The position numbers and the translations under genes are program-made. This document shows, in pieces, positions 1 through 10,391 of a stretch of DNA of 64,000 nucleotides (the stretch's first letter is position 1; each line of letters starts with the position of its first letter). This stretch comes from Tenrec ecaudatus (lineage: Eukaryota > Chordata > Mammalia > Afrosoricida > Tenrecidae): NCBI RefSeq assembly GCF_050624435.1, contig NC_134542.1, forward strand, positions 112,699,677 to 112,763,676, given 5' to 3'. Under the pieces are notes generated by a model. That model was not told the origin of the DNA, did not search any database, and worked only from the letters and a program-made list of their open reading frames with translations.

Positions 1-939
1 AACCAGGACGTCTCCTCAGAGACTTCTAACTGAGGAATGTGTGTCCCTGGTTGGCCACATGTGCTGCTAACTTTACAGTACATTTCCGGAGCCACAACTT
101 TCCATATGGATTTTTCCTATAAATGTTTGATCTTACTATAGATTGAATTGTGTCCTCACAAAATATGTGTTGTAAATCATAAGCTCTATGCATGTGGTTA
201 CAGTATAATACCTTTGGAATGGTGGTTACAGTACCCTTTGGGTACATACCTTTGTTATGCCCATGTAGGAGGATTACTGTAGAGTGATTCTTGAGTCGGC
301 CTAGTGAATTACTTATTTATCTCACCCAGGGACTTCTTGGTAAAAACATACCCATTTAATATTCATTTTTTTGTACTGTACCTAAGCATGCTTGGTGACT
401 CATGTTCAGGCATCTCTGATTAACAGAAAAAATTCTAGCTTTCTTCTGGAGTGGGCATTACATGAGAGAGGCATCTGCTCTCTGTGTGTATTGAGTTTTC
501 AACCAATTCTCGTTATTTGCATTTCCCCCAGTTACCTTAATATCCAAAGCTACTTGGTGCCACCTGTTTCCTGACACTTGGGAGATGGTGACATTTAAAA
601 CAGAGTTTTAGCATCTAAGATGGAAAATTGATATCCAAAAGAGATTTGCACCACACCAATCACAGCCTGCCCTACCTGGAAACCAGAAGAACTAGATGGT
701 GATCAAGGCCACTACTGGCTTATCAGAGTCGCAATAGAAGGTCATGAACAGAGAGGGAGGAACACATGTAGAACAATATTCAGAAATATATAAAGAAACT
801 ATCACTGGTCTGACAAAGTGTCAGACTGAATGTGTTACGCTGGGTTTTCTAGAAAAGCCAAAATCACTGTCACTTGTATATGTATATACAAATCAAGTTC
901 ATTCCAAGGAAAGTGGCTGACACAAGTATTAATGACAAA
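1..939. other. No gene seen; mostly unassigned
   Basis: Only short chance ORFs on both strands. Apart from a weak MaLR-like stretch at 135-215 I recognise no repeat and no splice-flanked exon. Confidence 0.5.
135..215 (+). mobile_element. Possible 5' start of a MaLR-type LTR
   Basis: The stretch reads like the opening of mammalian MaLR LTRs: a 'gattgaattgtgtcc' block, then 'aaatatgtgttgtaaatc' and 'ctctatgcatgtggttac'. The similarity ends within about 80 bases and no 3' half or target duplication was found. Old and degraded. Confidence 0.35.
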
Positions 940-1165
940 ATCATAATTTATAAATTATCAAGGGTTCATGGGGGAGGGAGAGAAGGGAGCAGAAAATGAG
1001 GAGCTGATACCAAGGATTCAAATAGAAAGCAAATGTTTTGAGAATGATGAGGGAAACAAATGTAGCCCCTAGTAAAATGATTTACACAAAAAGTGCTTGA
1101 CACAATGGATGTATGTATGGATTGTGATAAGAGCTGTATGAGCACCCAATAAAATGATAAAAAAA
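940..1165 (+). mobile_element. L1 3' end fragment (afrotherian-type 3' UTR)
   Basis: The fragment matches the last ~220 bases of the L1 that is better preserved at 39850-43144. It has the block 'gaggagctgataccaagg', the block 'tggattgtgataagag', and the terminal polyadenylation motif 'ccaataaaatgat' followed by an A-run at about 1158. It is severely 5' truncated, as is usual for L1 insertions. Confidence 0.8.
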
Positions 1166-1170
1166 AGTCC

Positions 1171-1830
1171 CCTCACTGTCAAGTCACTTCCTACCTATAG
1201 CAGCCCTATAGGACAGGGTAGAACTGCCCTTGTGTTTTCAAGCTTAATTCTTCTTCTTTTTTTAAAATGCGTGCTTACCTATCTTTATTACAATGATTTC
1301 CATAAGAGCGAAAGCGTGAAAACAGCCCCAAACGCTGATTCTGGAGAATGGATGACCAGAATCTAGCACATTCATCCAATGGAACGCTGCGCACCAGTGA
1401 AAGCAACATCAACAGTGATGACGCCATGGAACACTGCAAGACATGGGCAAAAGCAGAGAACATTATGCTTAGCAGATTTAGTCCATCTTATAAAAATAAA
1501 TATTTAACAACTTCACTATTGTATGGAGATGCGGAGAAAAAACGTGGTTTTTACACCGAGGTTTGGGTGACTACGAGGAGGCCAAGGACAGGCGTGGAAC
1601 GGGGATAGGTTATTGAAGAAGGAGGGAGGAAGGGGGAGAAAGAAAGAGAATCCCATTTACAGAGGATTTAATGGGATATTGTTGTTGATTTCATTTATTG
1701 AGATGAGTTGTGCCACTACATGCAGTGTCTCAAGCTTAATTTTCTGTGGGAGTTAGAAAACCTCATCTTCCTTATGGTTAGCAGCCCAATGCACAACCAC
1801 TAGGCTAGCAGTGCTAGATATAATAGTTAT
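1171..1830 (-). mobile_element. AfroSINE (antisense), split by a retrocopy
   Basis: Two halves of one antisense AfroSINE, 1171-1249 and 1730-1830. The first carries the 'ccctataggacagggtagaa' block typical of the SINE body. The second carries the 'ggttagcagcccaatgc' block, the complement of the tRNA-like head. They are separated by 480 bases (1250-1729) bounded by a 12-bp direct repeat, so the SINE was present first. Confidence 0.8.
1250..1729 (-). pseudogene. Unidentified poly(A)-tailed retrocopy
   Basis: This 480-base block interrupts an AfroSINE and is bounded by the perfect direct repeat TCAAGCTTAATT (1238-1249 and 1730-1741), a LINE-type target-site duplication. On the minus strand it ends in AATAAA (complement at 1284-1289), about 17 bases later by an A-rich tail (complement of 1250-1267). 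That is the structure of a reverse-transcribed, polyadenylated RNA. No ORF on the minus strand is longer than about 60 codons, so it may derive from a 3' UTR or noncoding RNA. I do not recognise the parent transcript. It could also be the 3' end of an unfamiliar retroelement. Confidence 0.6.
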
Positions 1831-2833
1831 GTTGTTTGCTGTTAGGTGCCAATGAATCCATTCCTACATACAGCAACTCACGCACAGCAGAACTGTATAC
1901 TACCTGGTCTGTGTCTTCCTTCAATTGTTCCAGTGCTTGAACTTGTTGTTGTAGACCTGTGTCAATGCAGCTCCTTGATGGATTTCTTAGTTTTCACTGC
2001 CAATCTACTCTATCAAGCATGACGTCCTTATCCAGGGACTGGTCTCTCTTTCCTACATATCACAGTATGTAAGGAGATGTCTCAATATCCATGTGTCTGG
2101 CCATTCTTCTTCCAATACAAATCAGTTTGTCCTTTCACCAGTCCGTGGTACTTTCAATTCTTCACCAGCACCACAATTCAAAGGCTTTGACTCTTCTCCA
2201 CTTTTTCTTGTTCAATGTTTACCTTCACATACATATGAGGCAATAGAAAATATCATGGCTTGAGTCAGATGCACCTTAGTCCTCAAAAATCTCCCTGCTT
2301 TTCAACATTCTCAAGAGGACTTGTGCAGCAGATTTACCCAATGCAAGGCATATTTGGATCTCTTGATTACTGCTTCCATGAGCATTGGTTGTGGATCCAG
2401 CAAGATAAAATCCTTGACAACTCAATCTTTTCTCCATTTATCATGATATTACTTATTGGTCCAGTTATGAGTTTTCTTTCCATTGAGTTGTAATCCATAC
2501 TGAAGGCTGAAATCCTTGAAGTTCTTGATCATCTTCAGCAGGCACTTCAAGTCCCCCTCACTTTCAGCAGGCAAGCTTGTGTCATCTGCATGTTTCAGGT
2601 TGTTAATAAGCCCTCCTCCAGCTTTGATGCCACACTCTTCTTTGTATATCACTAGCTATTCGGATGATTTGCTCAGCATACAGGTTCAATACGTATGGTG
2701 GAAGGATACAAACCTGATGCACACCTTTCCTGCTTTAAACCATGCAGTATTTCCCTGTTCTGGTCTAACCACAGCCTCTTGATCCATGTACAGGATCCAA
2801 ATGGGAACAATGAAGTGTTCTTGAATTCCCAGT

Positions 2834-3346
2834 TGTGTTAGTCTGGGTTCTTTAGAGAAACAAATCCACAGAAACTCATATGTATAAGACAGAAGTTTTT
2901 GTAAAGGGTAAGTGCACATCAAGAAAACATCCCAACCCAGGGCTGCCCAAGCCCACAAGTCCAGCATTAGCCCATATGTCCACCACCAATCCACAAAGTC
3001 CATCTCACAAAACACACATAATGACGCCAACTGCAGGAGGAAAGCCAAATCTGTGAATGTGTAAGCATATCAATGCTGGCAGGGGTCTTTACACAGGTGC
3101 TCCAGCACCCAGGGCTGCATCGGGGTAGGTCCATGTGGCTTCTCTTTAGGAAGGTCTTGCAGGAAGTGAGCCTTGCCAGCTGAAGCAGGGAACTGACTAA
3201 GGCAGCTGCACCCTGGTCCGACCATCAGAGAGCAAGAGACCCAAGAACTAAAATGGTGAGGCTTGCTGAGCCATTTATCCCTCCTCCTTTCAATTAACCC
3301 CACATGTGTTTATCGGCCAGGGTGGCACAAAAAACTGACTACCTCA
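2834..3346 (-). mobile_element. Solo LTR, family B (MaLR/ERVL-like), antisense
   Basis: On the plus strand it opens TGTGTTAGTCTGGG and closes near ACTACCTCA, giving the TG...CA form of an LTR read on the minus strand. The end 'ttctttagagaaacaaatcc' is shared with copies at 8499, 35652 and 44683. It interrupts the RTE between 'ggaattccc'-type and 'cttctcaagg' blocks that are adjacent in other RTE copies. The flanking 5-mers CCAGT and CCCTT agree only partly. The family name is my label; its placement with MaLR/ERVL rests on layout. Confidence 0.6.
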
Positions 3347-3657
3347 CCCTTCTTCTCAAGGCTATCCACAATTTGTTATGATCAACATAGTCAAGTACCT
3401 TGGCATAGTCAATAAAACACAAGTAAACTTCTTTCTGGTATTCTCCATATTCAGCCAAGATTCATCTGATCAGCAATGATATCCTTTGCTTCACATCCTC
3501 TTCTAAATTCAGAGTGAACTTCTAGCAGCTCCTTGTCAATGTACTGCTGCAACTTTGTTTAATGATATTTAGCAACACTTTTACTTACATGTGATAGTAA
3601 TGATATTGCTCTGTCATGTGAGCATTCTTGTGGGTCACTTTTCGTTGGAATGGGTAT

Positions 3658-4153
3658 TGTGTTGGACAGGGTTCTCTAGAGAGACAAACCAGATTGCTAG
3701 TAATTATATATAAATATATTTATAAAGATAGATATATAATACAAGAAATGAACCATTAAATTATAGACAGATAGATAATACAAGAAATTAACAGTTAAAT
3801 TATACAGCAGTGAGACACTAGCAGTCCTTTAAGGCTTGAGAACCGCCAGTTGCCAGTCCCCCTCTGTAGTGAGAGCTGGGCTATATATCCAGGCAGCAAG
3901 CAGCAAGGCAGGTCCCCAACTGTCATCAACTGTCGGTCCCCAGCTCCAGAGATGAACATTCCAATCGTGTGGGCTTAAAGGGACCTCAAGTTACAGTGAC
4001 ACAGTCCACAGGCTAGGCATCCCACAGGTAGTGTGCCTCTTTAAATTGAGGCACAGAGCAAGCAAGGCGAGGCTCACCGAGCCATTTATCCCTCTGCCTT
4101 TCAGTTAATCCTACTTGTGTTTATTGGCCAGGCTGGCACAATAAACTATTGCA
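3658..4153 (-). mobile_element. Solo LTR, family A (ERVL-like), 5-bp duplication
   Basis: A 496-base element beginning TGTGTTGG and ending ATTGCA on the plus strand, flanked by perfect GGTAT direct repeats at 3653-3657 and 4154-4158. Excising it plus one repeat restores the RTE reading 'gaatgggtataaatatg'. TG...CA ends with a 5-bp duplication fit an ERVL/MaLR-class LTR. Related copies lie at 12432-12819 and 26136-26676. No internal retroviral sequence remains. Confidence 0.75.
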
Positions 4154-5039
4154 GGTATAAATATGATTCTCTTCCAGTCAGTTGGCCAAGTAGCTGTCTT
4201 CCAAATTTCCTGTCATAAAGGAAGAGGTGCTTCCAGTGCTGCATCCGCTTGCTGACAGACGTCAGTTGGTTTTTCCTTCAATTTCTGGAGCCTTGCTTTT
4301 GGCCAATACCTTCAGTGCAGCTGAGACTTCTTTGTTCAGGAGCATTGATTCTGGCTCATTTACTACCTCCTGAAATGGTGCAATGTTGACTAGTTCTTTA
4401 TGGCACAGTGACTCTCTGTATTATATATGTCTTCATTTGATGCTTCCTGCATCATTCAATATTTTGCTTATAGAATCTTTCAGTATTGCCATTTAAGCTT
4501 TGAATTTTTTCTTGAGGTTTTGCAGTTTAAGATATGCTGAGTATGTTGTACCCTTTTGGTAATTTAAATGTTTACACAGTTCATTATAATATTTTCTGTT
4601 GTCTTCTGGAGCTGCCTTTTGAAATTTTCTGTTCAGCTCTCTCATTTCATCATTTTTTTCCATTTGCTTTAGCTCCTCTGGGGTTAAGGGCACATTTCAG
4701 ATCTTCTGACATCCACTTCTATCTTTTTTTTCTTTCCTTTCTTTTTAATGACTGTTACCTTTCTTCATGCATAATGGTCTTGCCGTCCCCCCGCAGCTTC
4801 TCAGGTCTTCTGTTATTGGGGCTCAGTGCGTCCAATCTCCTCTTCCTTTCTGTTTGCACTGGCCCACGTTAACGCTTTGTTTTCTCATCATATCAATAGC
4901 TCTCTTGCTGACTTCAGACATGTAAACTGGCGAGTGGGACTCAGAAACATAGGTAATAATGCTGGCTTTCCTGACTGGGTTGTCATCCTCAGAAAGAAAG
5001 GGAGTCCTTTGCATGAAACTGCCATCAAACCCGTGAGAC

Positions 5040-5781
5040 TGCATTCATGCATCCACCATTTCCAGGATTTTTTGTGACCGGGCGTATTTCCCCCAAGTCA
5101 CTGTGCCTCCTGTGTCACCAGGCCCTGCTCGCTCACACCCACTTCACTGCAGAGCCATCGATAATAATGCCCAATGATGTATCCAGTGGAGACAATGGGT
5201 TTTCTCTACACTAAATATTGGTAAGCAAAAGGTGGCTTTAAGTTCAGGGTGTGGAACGTGTGCTTCTTTTTGAAACATAAGGCCTCTGATCTGATGAATC
5301 GTTCATATTTTGGTGGTTTCCCTGTAAAGCCACTGACTTCAAAGTAGACTGTAGTCACCATTCTTTCCCTTCCTTCTTTTTCCTCTTTTCTGTTCCAATA
5401 ACTTTTCGTCCTTCGGTTTCCCCAGAGCACAGACTTTGGGCAGAGGGAATTCCCATCCGCCCACTTTCTCCTGTGTTTTGGCTAATCCTATTGGGAAGTG
5501 CTTTAGCTTGAGACTAGGCGCTCTTCCCCTTGGATAGGCAGGCACTGCCCCTTGGGGAGTCCTCTCATCATGCTTCCGTTGGTGTTTCTCTTTCCGCCCT
5601 CCGTGCAGTCTCAGCCTATGCTGCTTATGGTAGAGCTTGGTCTTCAGACCAGTGATCACGTTGGCTTTCTTTGACTGTTCCTGAGCCTCTCCACTCTTTT
5701 CCTCTTTCTCGTTTTCCAATGGTGATCAAAATGATACTCAAAGAGCTTATGGTGTAACTTGTTATGTTCCTTTTGTAGTCT
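5040..5781 (-). pseudogene. NSA2: Processed pseudogene of NSA2 (ribosome biogenesis)
   Basis: NSA2 is a conserved nucleolar factor of about 260 residues needed for 60S ribosomal subunit maturation. The minus strand encodes, over several frames, a colinear match to almost the whole protein. Near the N-terminus (from ~5781) a degraded stretch parallels the start of NSA2. Then come GLKTKLYHKQ, DERTPQGAVPAY, FPLPKVCALG, GFTGKPPKYERFIR (about 5300) and SEQGLVTQ with WGKYA near 5080-5120. The length, about 740 bases, equals the intron-free coding sequence, so this is a retrocopy. Breaks: no usable start codon, frameshifts near 5660 and 5420, a stop after the PPFAYQYLV block (~5206) and a stop at the C-terminal 'MVDA*'. 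Bases 4856-5039 may be its 3' UTR; I could not verify this. Not expressed protein in my reading. Confidence 0.85.
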
Positions 5782-6377
5782 GGTGAAGGCAGCTAATGTC
5801 AGGACATAGTCTCTGGAACTCAATAAACGACTCAATTTTCGGGTCCTCGAGACCCACAAGCCAATTCCTAGTAGCCAGTTACAGGAAAGAAGCATCAGAT
5901 TTGTTGAGAAGTGGTTAAATCCAGTTTGGTTGTCACATATTACGTTTGAGGCGTCAGATGCCAATGAAATCAGTATATCAGACATGATGGTAGGCTGTGA
6001 ATAGCTACAAAGATCAGCAGGAAATATTGTGAAATACAGAGACACATCCTAAGAGAACAGATATAGGATCTATACTGGAAGGAAGGAAGGAAAAATGGCA
6101 TTCGTTCTCTATAGCCTCTCTTGGCTAGATATGAAAACATGACACGTCCTTAAGGATGCATCAACAAGCTGTGACCTGCATCTTCATGGAAAGAATTCTC
6201 TTTGGAGAATCCTGGTCAGGTCAAGTTGACACAAAATCTAATTATTACAGCACACCCCTGGTCAACCTGGCACTTTACACGTCTATTTAAACATATGGAA
6301 TCTCCAAAGACCAAAATAAAATCGTACTTGCATGGAACATGATGTGACAAACCCACATACAAACAAAAATACGCCAA
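5782..6377. other. No gene seen
   Basis: No recognisable gene. The block 'caagttgacacaaaatct' at about 6223-6240 resembles the terminus of a MaLR/ERVL-like LTR, but too little is present to call it. Confidence 0.4.

Positions 6378-6431
<54 letters not shown>
6378..6431. repeat. (TA)n microsatellite
   Basis: An uninterrupted run of about 26 AT dinucleotides. Its purity suggests it is polymorphic. Confidence 0.95.
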
Positions 6432-6434
<3 letters not shown>

Positions 6435-6554
6435 AAATGAACAAGACACAATATTTGATGCAGGCATACAAAGAGGAGATACGAATAATGATTACACTCC
6501 TAATCTCTGTAAATTATCATGAGGCGGTAGCTTGTATCATCTCAAAAAACAAAA

Positions 6555-6745
6555 CAAACAAAAACCAAACTCACTGCCATTGAGTTGATTCCAACTCTTA
6601 GCAAAACTATTGGCCAGGTTAGAATTGCCAATGTGAGTTTCTGAGAGTGTAACTCTTTATGGGATTAGAGAGCCCATCTTTCTGCCCCAGAGTGCCTGGT
6701 GGTTTTAAACCACTGACGTTGCAGTTAGCAACTCAACTATCTATT
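6555..6745 (-). mobile_element. AfroSINE, antisense
   Basis: Starts with A/C-rich tail 'aaacaaaaaccaaa' then 'ctcactgccattgagttg', the complement of the AfroSINE 3' end, and ends in 'gcagttagcaactcaact' from the tRNA-like head. Near full length, strongly diverged. Confidence 0.8.
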
Positions 6746-7317
6746 TTGTATTCTCTTTGCCTTCAGCAAACAGCAGAGCTGGGCATGGTTCTTTGCCAGG
6801 TGGGGTCTGGGCCATTAGGAGTAATAGCAGGTTTGGGTTACTGTAATTTACTATAATCTCAGAACATTGTAGCATTAAGAGATGAACTAAGGTTTCAAAA
6901 GCTCTTGAATGCCATAGCCTATGTATTAAAGACATTGCACTGGATGCCTTCTACCATTTAATAAAAACAACACATATATGACTCTTACCTGAACAGCCAG
7001 TCAGTTCTAAAGGCATACCTTGCATTTTATAATGGTTTCAAAATGTTTTGAACAGTGTATCTTTAAAAAGTGAAAACATGCATTTTTATAGCTGATATGC
7101 TGAAAGTAAGACAGCTTTACTACTAAAGGACACAGGCAAATTGAAACTCTCTAGGTTACATGTGATCAATATGGAAATAAATAATGAAAAAATAACATTT
7201 AAAGCACAACTAATGTATGCTGAGGTTATCTGCACTGGGGAGGAATCTATAGACCCTCTGTGAATGCACAAGACTACCTAACATCTCCTCACTTTAAGAA
7301 CTCTTATGGAAGATGTT
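6746..7317. other. No feature seen
   Basis: AT-rich sequence with only short chance ORFs; no repeat I recognise. Confidence 0.4.
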
Positions 7318-7500
7318 AAGAACTCTGGTGGGCCAATGTCTTCAAGCATTGGGCTAATCACAAGATTAGTGGTTCCAAACTACCAACCTCTCCTCTGGAG
7401 AAATATGAGGCTGGTCTGTTGCCATAAAGATTTACAGCCTCAGAAACCCTGTACATGGTTGTTCTGAGTCAGAATTGACTCAGTGGGTTTAAATTTGGGT
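7318..7500 (+). mobile_element. AfroSINE, sense
   Basis: Sense copy with a degraded tRNA-like head ('ctctggtgggccaatg'), then 'tttacagcctcagaaaccct' and the closing 'gagtcagaattgactcagtg' block. Confidence 0.75.
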
Positions 7501-8314
7501 GATAAATGACAGATTAGTTAATGCTGATTTGATTTCTGTATCTTAAGTCAAAGAATGTTTTGTTTTTTGTTTTTTTTTTGGTTGAGTACTCTAAAGCAAA
7601 TAACTGAACTACTGACGTTAAGCACTTTTGCACAATCATAAAAACAATGTTATGTAATCTTGAGCAAGTCCTTCTGAAGAAATGTGATTAAATGATATCT
7701 GGTGTTTATTTTATGTGCAGTTTCTTTCTAAGAGAGGGGGAAATTAGTTGCTTTTGATGAACATGTATTGCCTACAAATTGATATCCACAATTTCCTGCT
7801 TTATTAATTGTCCTAGCAATTTAACCAGCAATGATTTATAAAAAACATTCTCTCTTGTTGCAAGCTCCACAGTCAGTTAACTGATTGCTGTATGAATTAT
7901 GCATGTTAATCCAAATGCAAAAGTGCATGAAAGATGCAGCCAAGGTCATTTTTCACCAAAGCGAGCTACCGTGACTAAAGGTCTTTGTAAAATATGCTCT
8001 TGTTACCTTAACTTCGTTGCTTTTTCATTCATGCATTAAGTCAAAAGTAATATGCAGAATCTAAATTTCCATCTTTATCTATGACCAAATGTACATGCGC
8101 AAAATTCAACATTATACAGCTAAATAAGGTCTTAATCCAGAAAGGAATTAATTTGGTTGACCAAAAGCCTTCAGGACCTTCATTTACTGATGGAGCACAA
8201 CTGAAAGTGAGAAGAAACAACTACAAACATCAGTTAATAACTGCAATTGGATTGTATAAGGTATGAATCTAGGAAAATTAGTAGTTATAAAATATGAAAT
8301 TTCGAAGATACCTA
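7501..8314. other. No feature seen
   Basis: Unassigned AT-rich sequence without recognisable coding or repeat signal. Confidence 0.4.
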
Positions 8315-9665
8315 CTTGGTCAACTGACTGGAAGAGATCCATATTTATACCCATTCCAATGAAAGGTGGGTACATTCAGATGTAAGTGAAATTTTGATGA
8401 AGATCATTCAACAATGGTTGCAGCAGTACATTGGCAGGGAGCTGCCAAAGACTAAGACAGTCAGAAAAGGACTTGGAACAAGAGATATCATTGTTGATTG
8501 TATTAGGCTGGATTGACTAGAGAAACAAATCCAGTGACAACTCATATATGTGTAAGAAAGAGTTTTATATCAAGAAGTTTTATATATCAGGAAAACATCC
8601 CAGCCTAGGCCAACTGAAGCCCATAAATCCAATACTAGTTCACAAGTCCCTCTTCAGATTCAAGCAGTCACAAGCAATGATGCAGAATACAGGGATACCA
8701 CAGGCCAGTGAGTGCAAAGTCTTGTGGATCCAATGGCAGTGGATGCATCTCAAGGGCTCTAACTGCCATCAAGGTCAACCAGCAGGAAGGCGAAGGCTGA
8801 GAGAGAGGTGGGGAGGTTCTCAGGACTCTCCTTATGAGAAAGGCCTGCCCACAAGGAGGCAACATCAGGCTATGGCCTGATTGACAGGCTAAACTCCACC
8901 CCTAAACTTTTGTATCTTCAAGTTGTCACTGATGTTGATGGATCTTGGCTGAGAGTAAAGAGTACCAGAAAGATATTTACTTATGTTTTATTGATTATGT
9001 AAAGGAATTCCACTGTGTGGACCATAACAAACCATGGATAGGCTTAAGAAGATTAGAAATTCTAGAACATTTCATTGTGCTCATGCAGAACCTATACCTA
9101 GATCAAAGGGCAGCGCTCAGAACTGCACAAAGGAATACTGTACATGGATCCAGAAGCTGTTGTGCAAAGTGATGCAGACAGAACTAGAGAACAATGCATT
9201 GTTTTGGTAAGTGTGCTGCACAAGATCTCTGTAAGCTGTTGAAAGACAAGAATTTTGCTTTGAGGACTAAGTTGTGCCTGACCCAAATCATGGCATTTTC
9301 CCATTACTTTCTAAGGAAAAGACAAAAGAAGCAAGGCATTTGAATTATGGAACTGTGAAGAATATTGAAAGTACCTTGGGTGCCAAAAGAACAAACAACT
9401 TTGTCTTGGAAGAAGTACAGACAAAATGCTCCTAGGGTAAGTATGGGGGGTTTCCTTTCAACTTTCAACATGTTATAAGGACCAGTTCCTAGAAATGGTA
9501 AAGTGACAACACAAAAAGCAGAAAGACCTTCAACAAGATAGATTGACACAGTGGCTGCAACAATGGGCTCAGACCCAAGAACAATTGTGAGGATGGTATA
9601 GGACCAGACATTGTTTTGTACTTTTGACTCATTGGTACCTAAGTTGAAACTGAGTCTATGGCACC
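8315..9665 (+). mobile_element. RTE-type LINE, sense, interrupted and decayed
   Basis: Sense RTE pieces at 8315-8498 and 8933-9665, separated by an LTR. The second piece encodes a degraded RT segment ('YLCFIDYVKEFHCVDHNK' at about 8970-9030, matching the family's '...DYAKAFDCVDHNK' block). It then jumps by internal deletion to the C-terminal part and ends with 'gacacagtggctgcaacaat' and 'caattgtgaggatgg'. No intact frame. Confidence 0.8.
8499..8928 (-). mobile_element. Solo LTR, family B, antisense
   Basis: Begins TGTATTAGGCTGG and ends AGTTGTCA on the plus strand, and carries 'cctgattgacaggctaaact' as in the copy at 44683. It is flanked by TTGAT (8494-8498) and CTGAT (8929-8933), a 5-bp duplication with one mismatch, inside an RTE. 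Confidence 0.65.
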
Positions 9666-10391
9666 AAACACCAGGAAGAGCACAGACGTATCTTTATTAA
9701 TTTTGTCATAAATCCAGAGATTTATTCTCAGCTATTAACAAACCACAAGTATATGTTTCAAGGCTAACTACAGATACTTTGTACATGTCAACAACGAAGA
9801 CCAACTGTGAGAAACATACATCATAATTGATAAAGTTAAGAATCAGTGATAATGAGGGAACACCCCATGCAATGAATTGACACAATAACAGCAACAATGA
9901 ACTCAAACTCACTAAGGATCAAGAAGATGGAGCAGGATCAGGCGATGTTTCATTCACTATTCATAAGGTGTCACGAATCAGATGCAGCTCAAAAGCAACT
10001 AAGATCAGTAACATGGTTAAGAACTAGTGTTGACCTGAAAGTGTTTCCTTTACCTACATCAGGTGATTTGTTAAAAATCGCATACTAGCAAAGTTCCAGG
10101 CGCTCAAACATAATGACAGAATATTCAATGCAATAGAATGAGCAGTAGGCTGCCTGTGTGATCATCAAAGAATGGATCGCACTATGTGTTTTTCATGTCC
10201 TCAGTAAGAAATATAGTCATTCCCATAGATTCTCCAAAGTCTTCGGGACATGGATAAACACCCCAGCCCTACTTGTGAAAACAAGACTCATACGATTGAA
10301 GGCTTTGAAGCTGTGCTTTGAATTGCAACGAGAAAAGCATGTTATATGGCAGTGAAGGCCAAAACACCAGCTAGTCACAAATTTCACTTGT
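9666..10391. other. Mostly unassigned; RTE tail remnant inside
   Basis: A sense RTE 3' tail remnant is visible at about 9865-9980 ('tgacacaataacagcaacaa', 'gatgtttcattcactattca'). The rest shows no gene; the short ORFs look like chance. Confidence 0.45.

Larger units (their letters stand above)
1842..4855 (-). mobile_element. BovB/RTE-type LINE, antisense, decayed
   Basis: Long antisense copy of the RTE LINE found throughout the window. On the plus strand it starts at the characteristic 3' tail 'ttgctgttaggtgcc' and runs back through the reverse-transcriptase domain to the linker before the endonuclease. A translated minus-strand stretch at 2449-2652 keeps HADDT where the RT active site would read YADD, followed by AESEGDLK. 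A linker segment is readable at 4493-4693. Many stops and frameshifts make it inactive. Two solo LTRs (2834-3346, 3658-4153) are inserted; removing the second restores RTE sequence exactly. Confidence 0.85.

Noticed and set aside
4823-5044. Minus-strand 73-codon frame next to the NSA2 retrocopy as a separate gene
   Set aside because: It starts after the NSA2 stop region and runs to the RTE boundary; more simply 3' UTR of the retrocopy or unassigned sequence.
6378-6431. (TA)n run as a regulatory or origin signal
   Set aside because: A simple microsatellite explains it; no associated feature.
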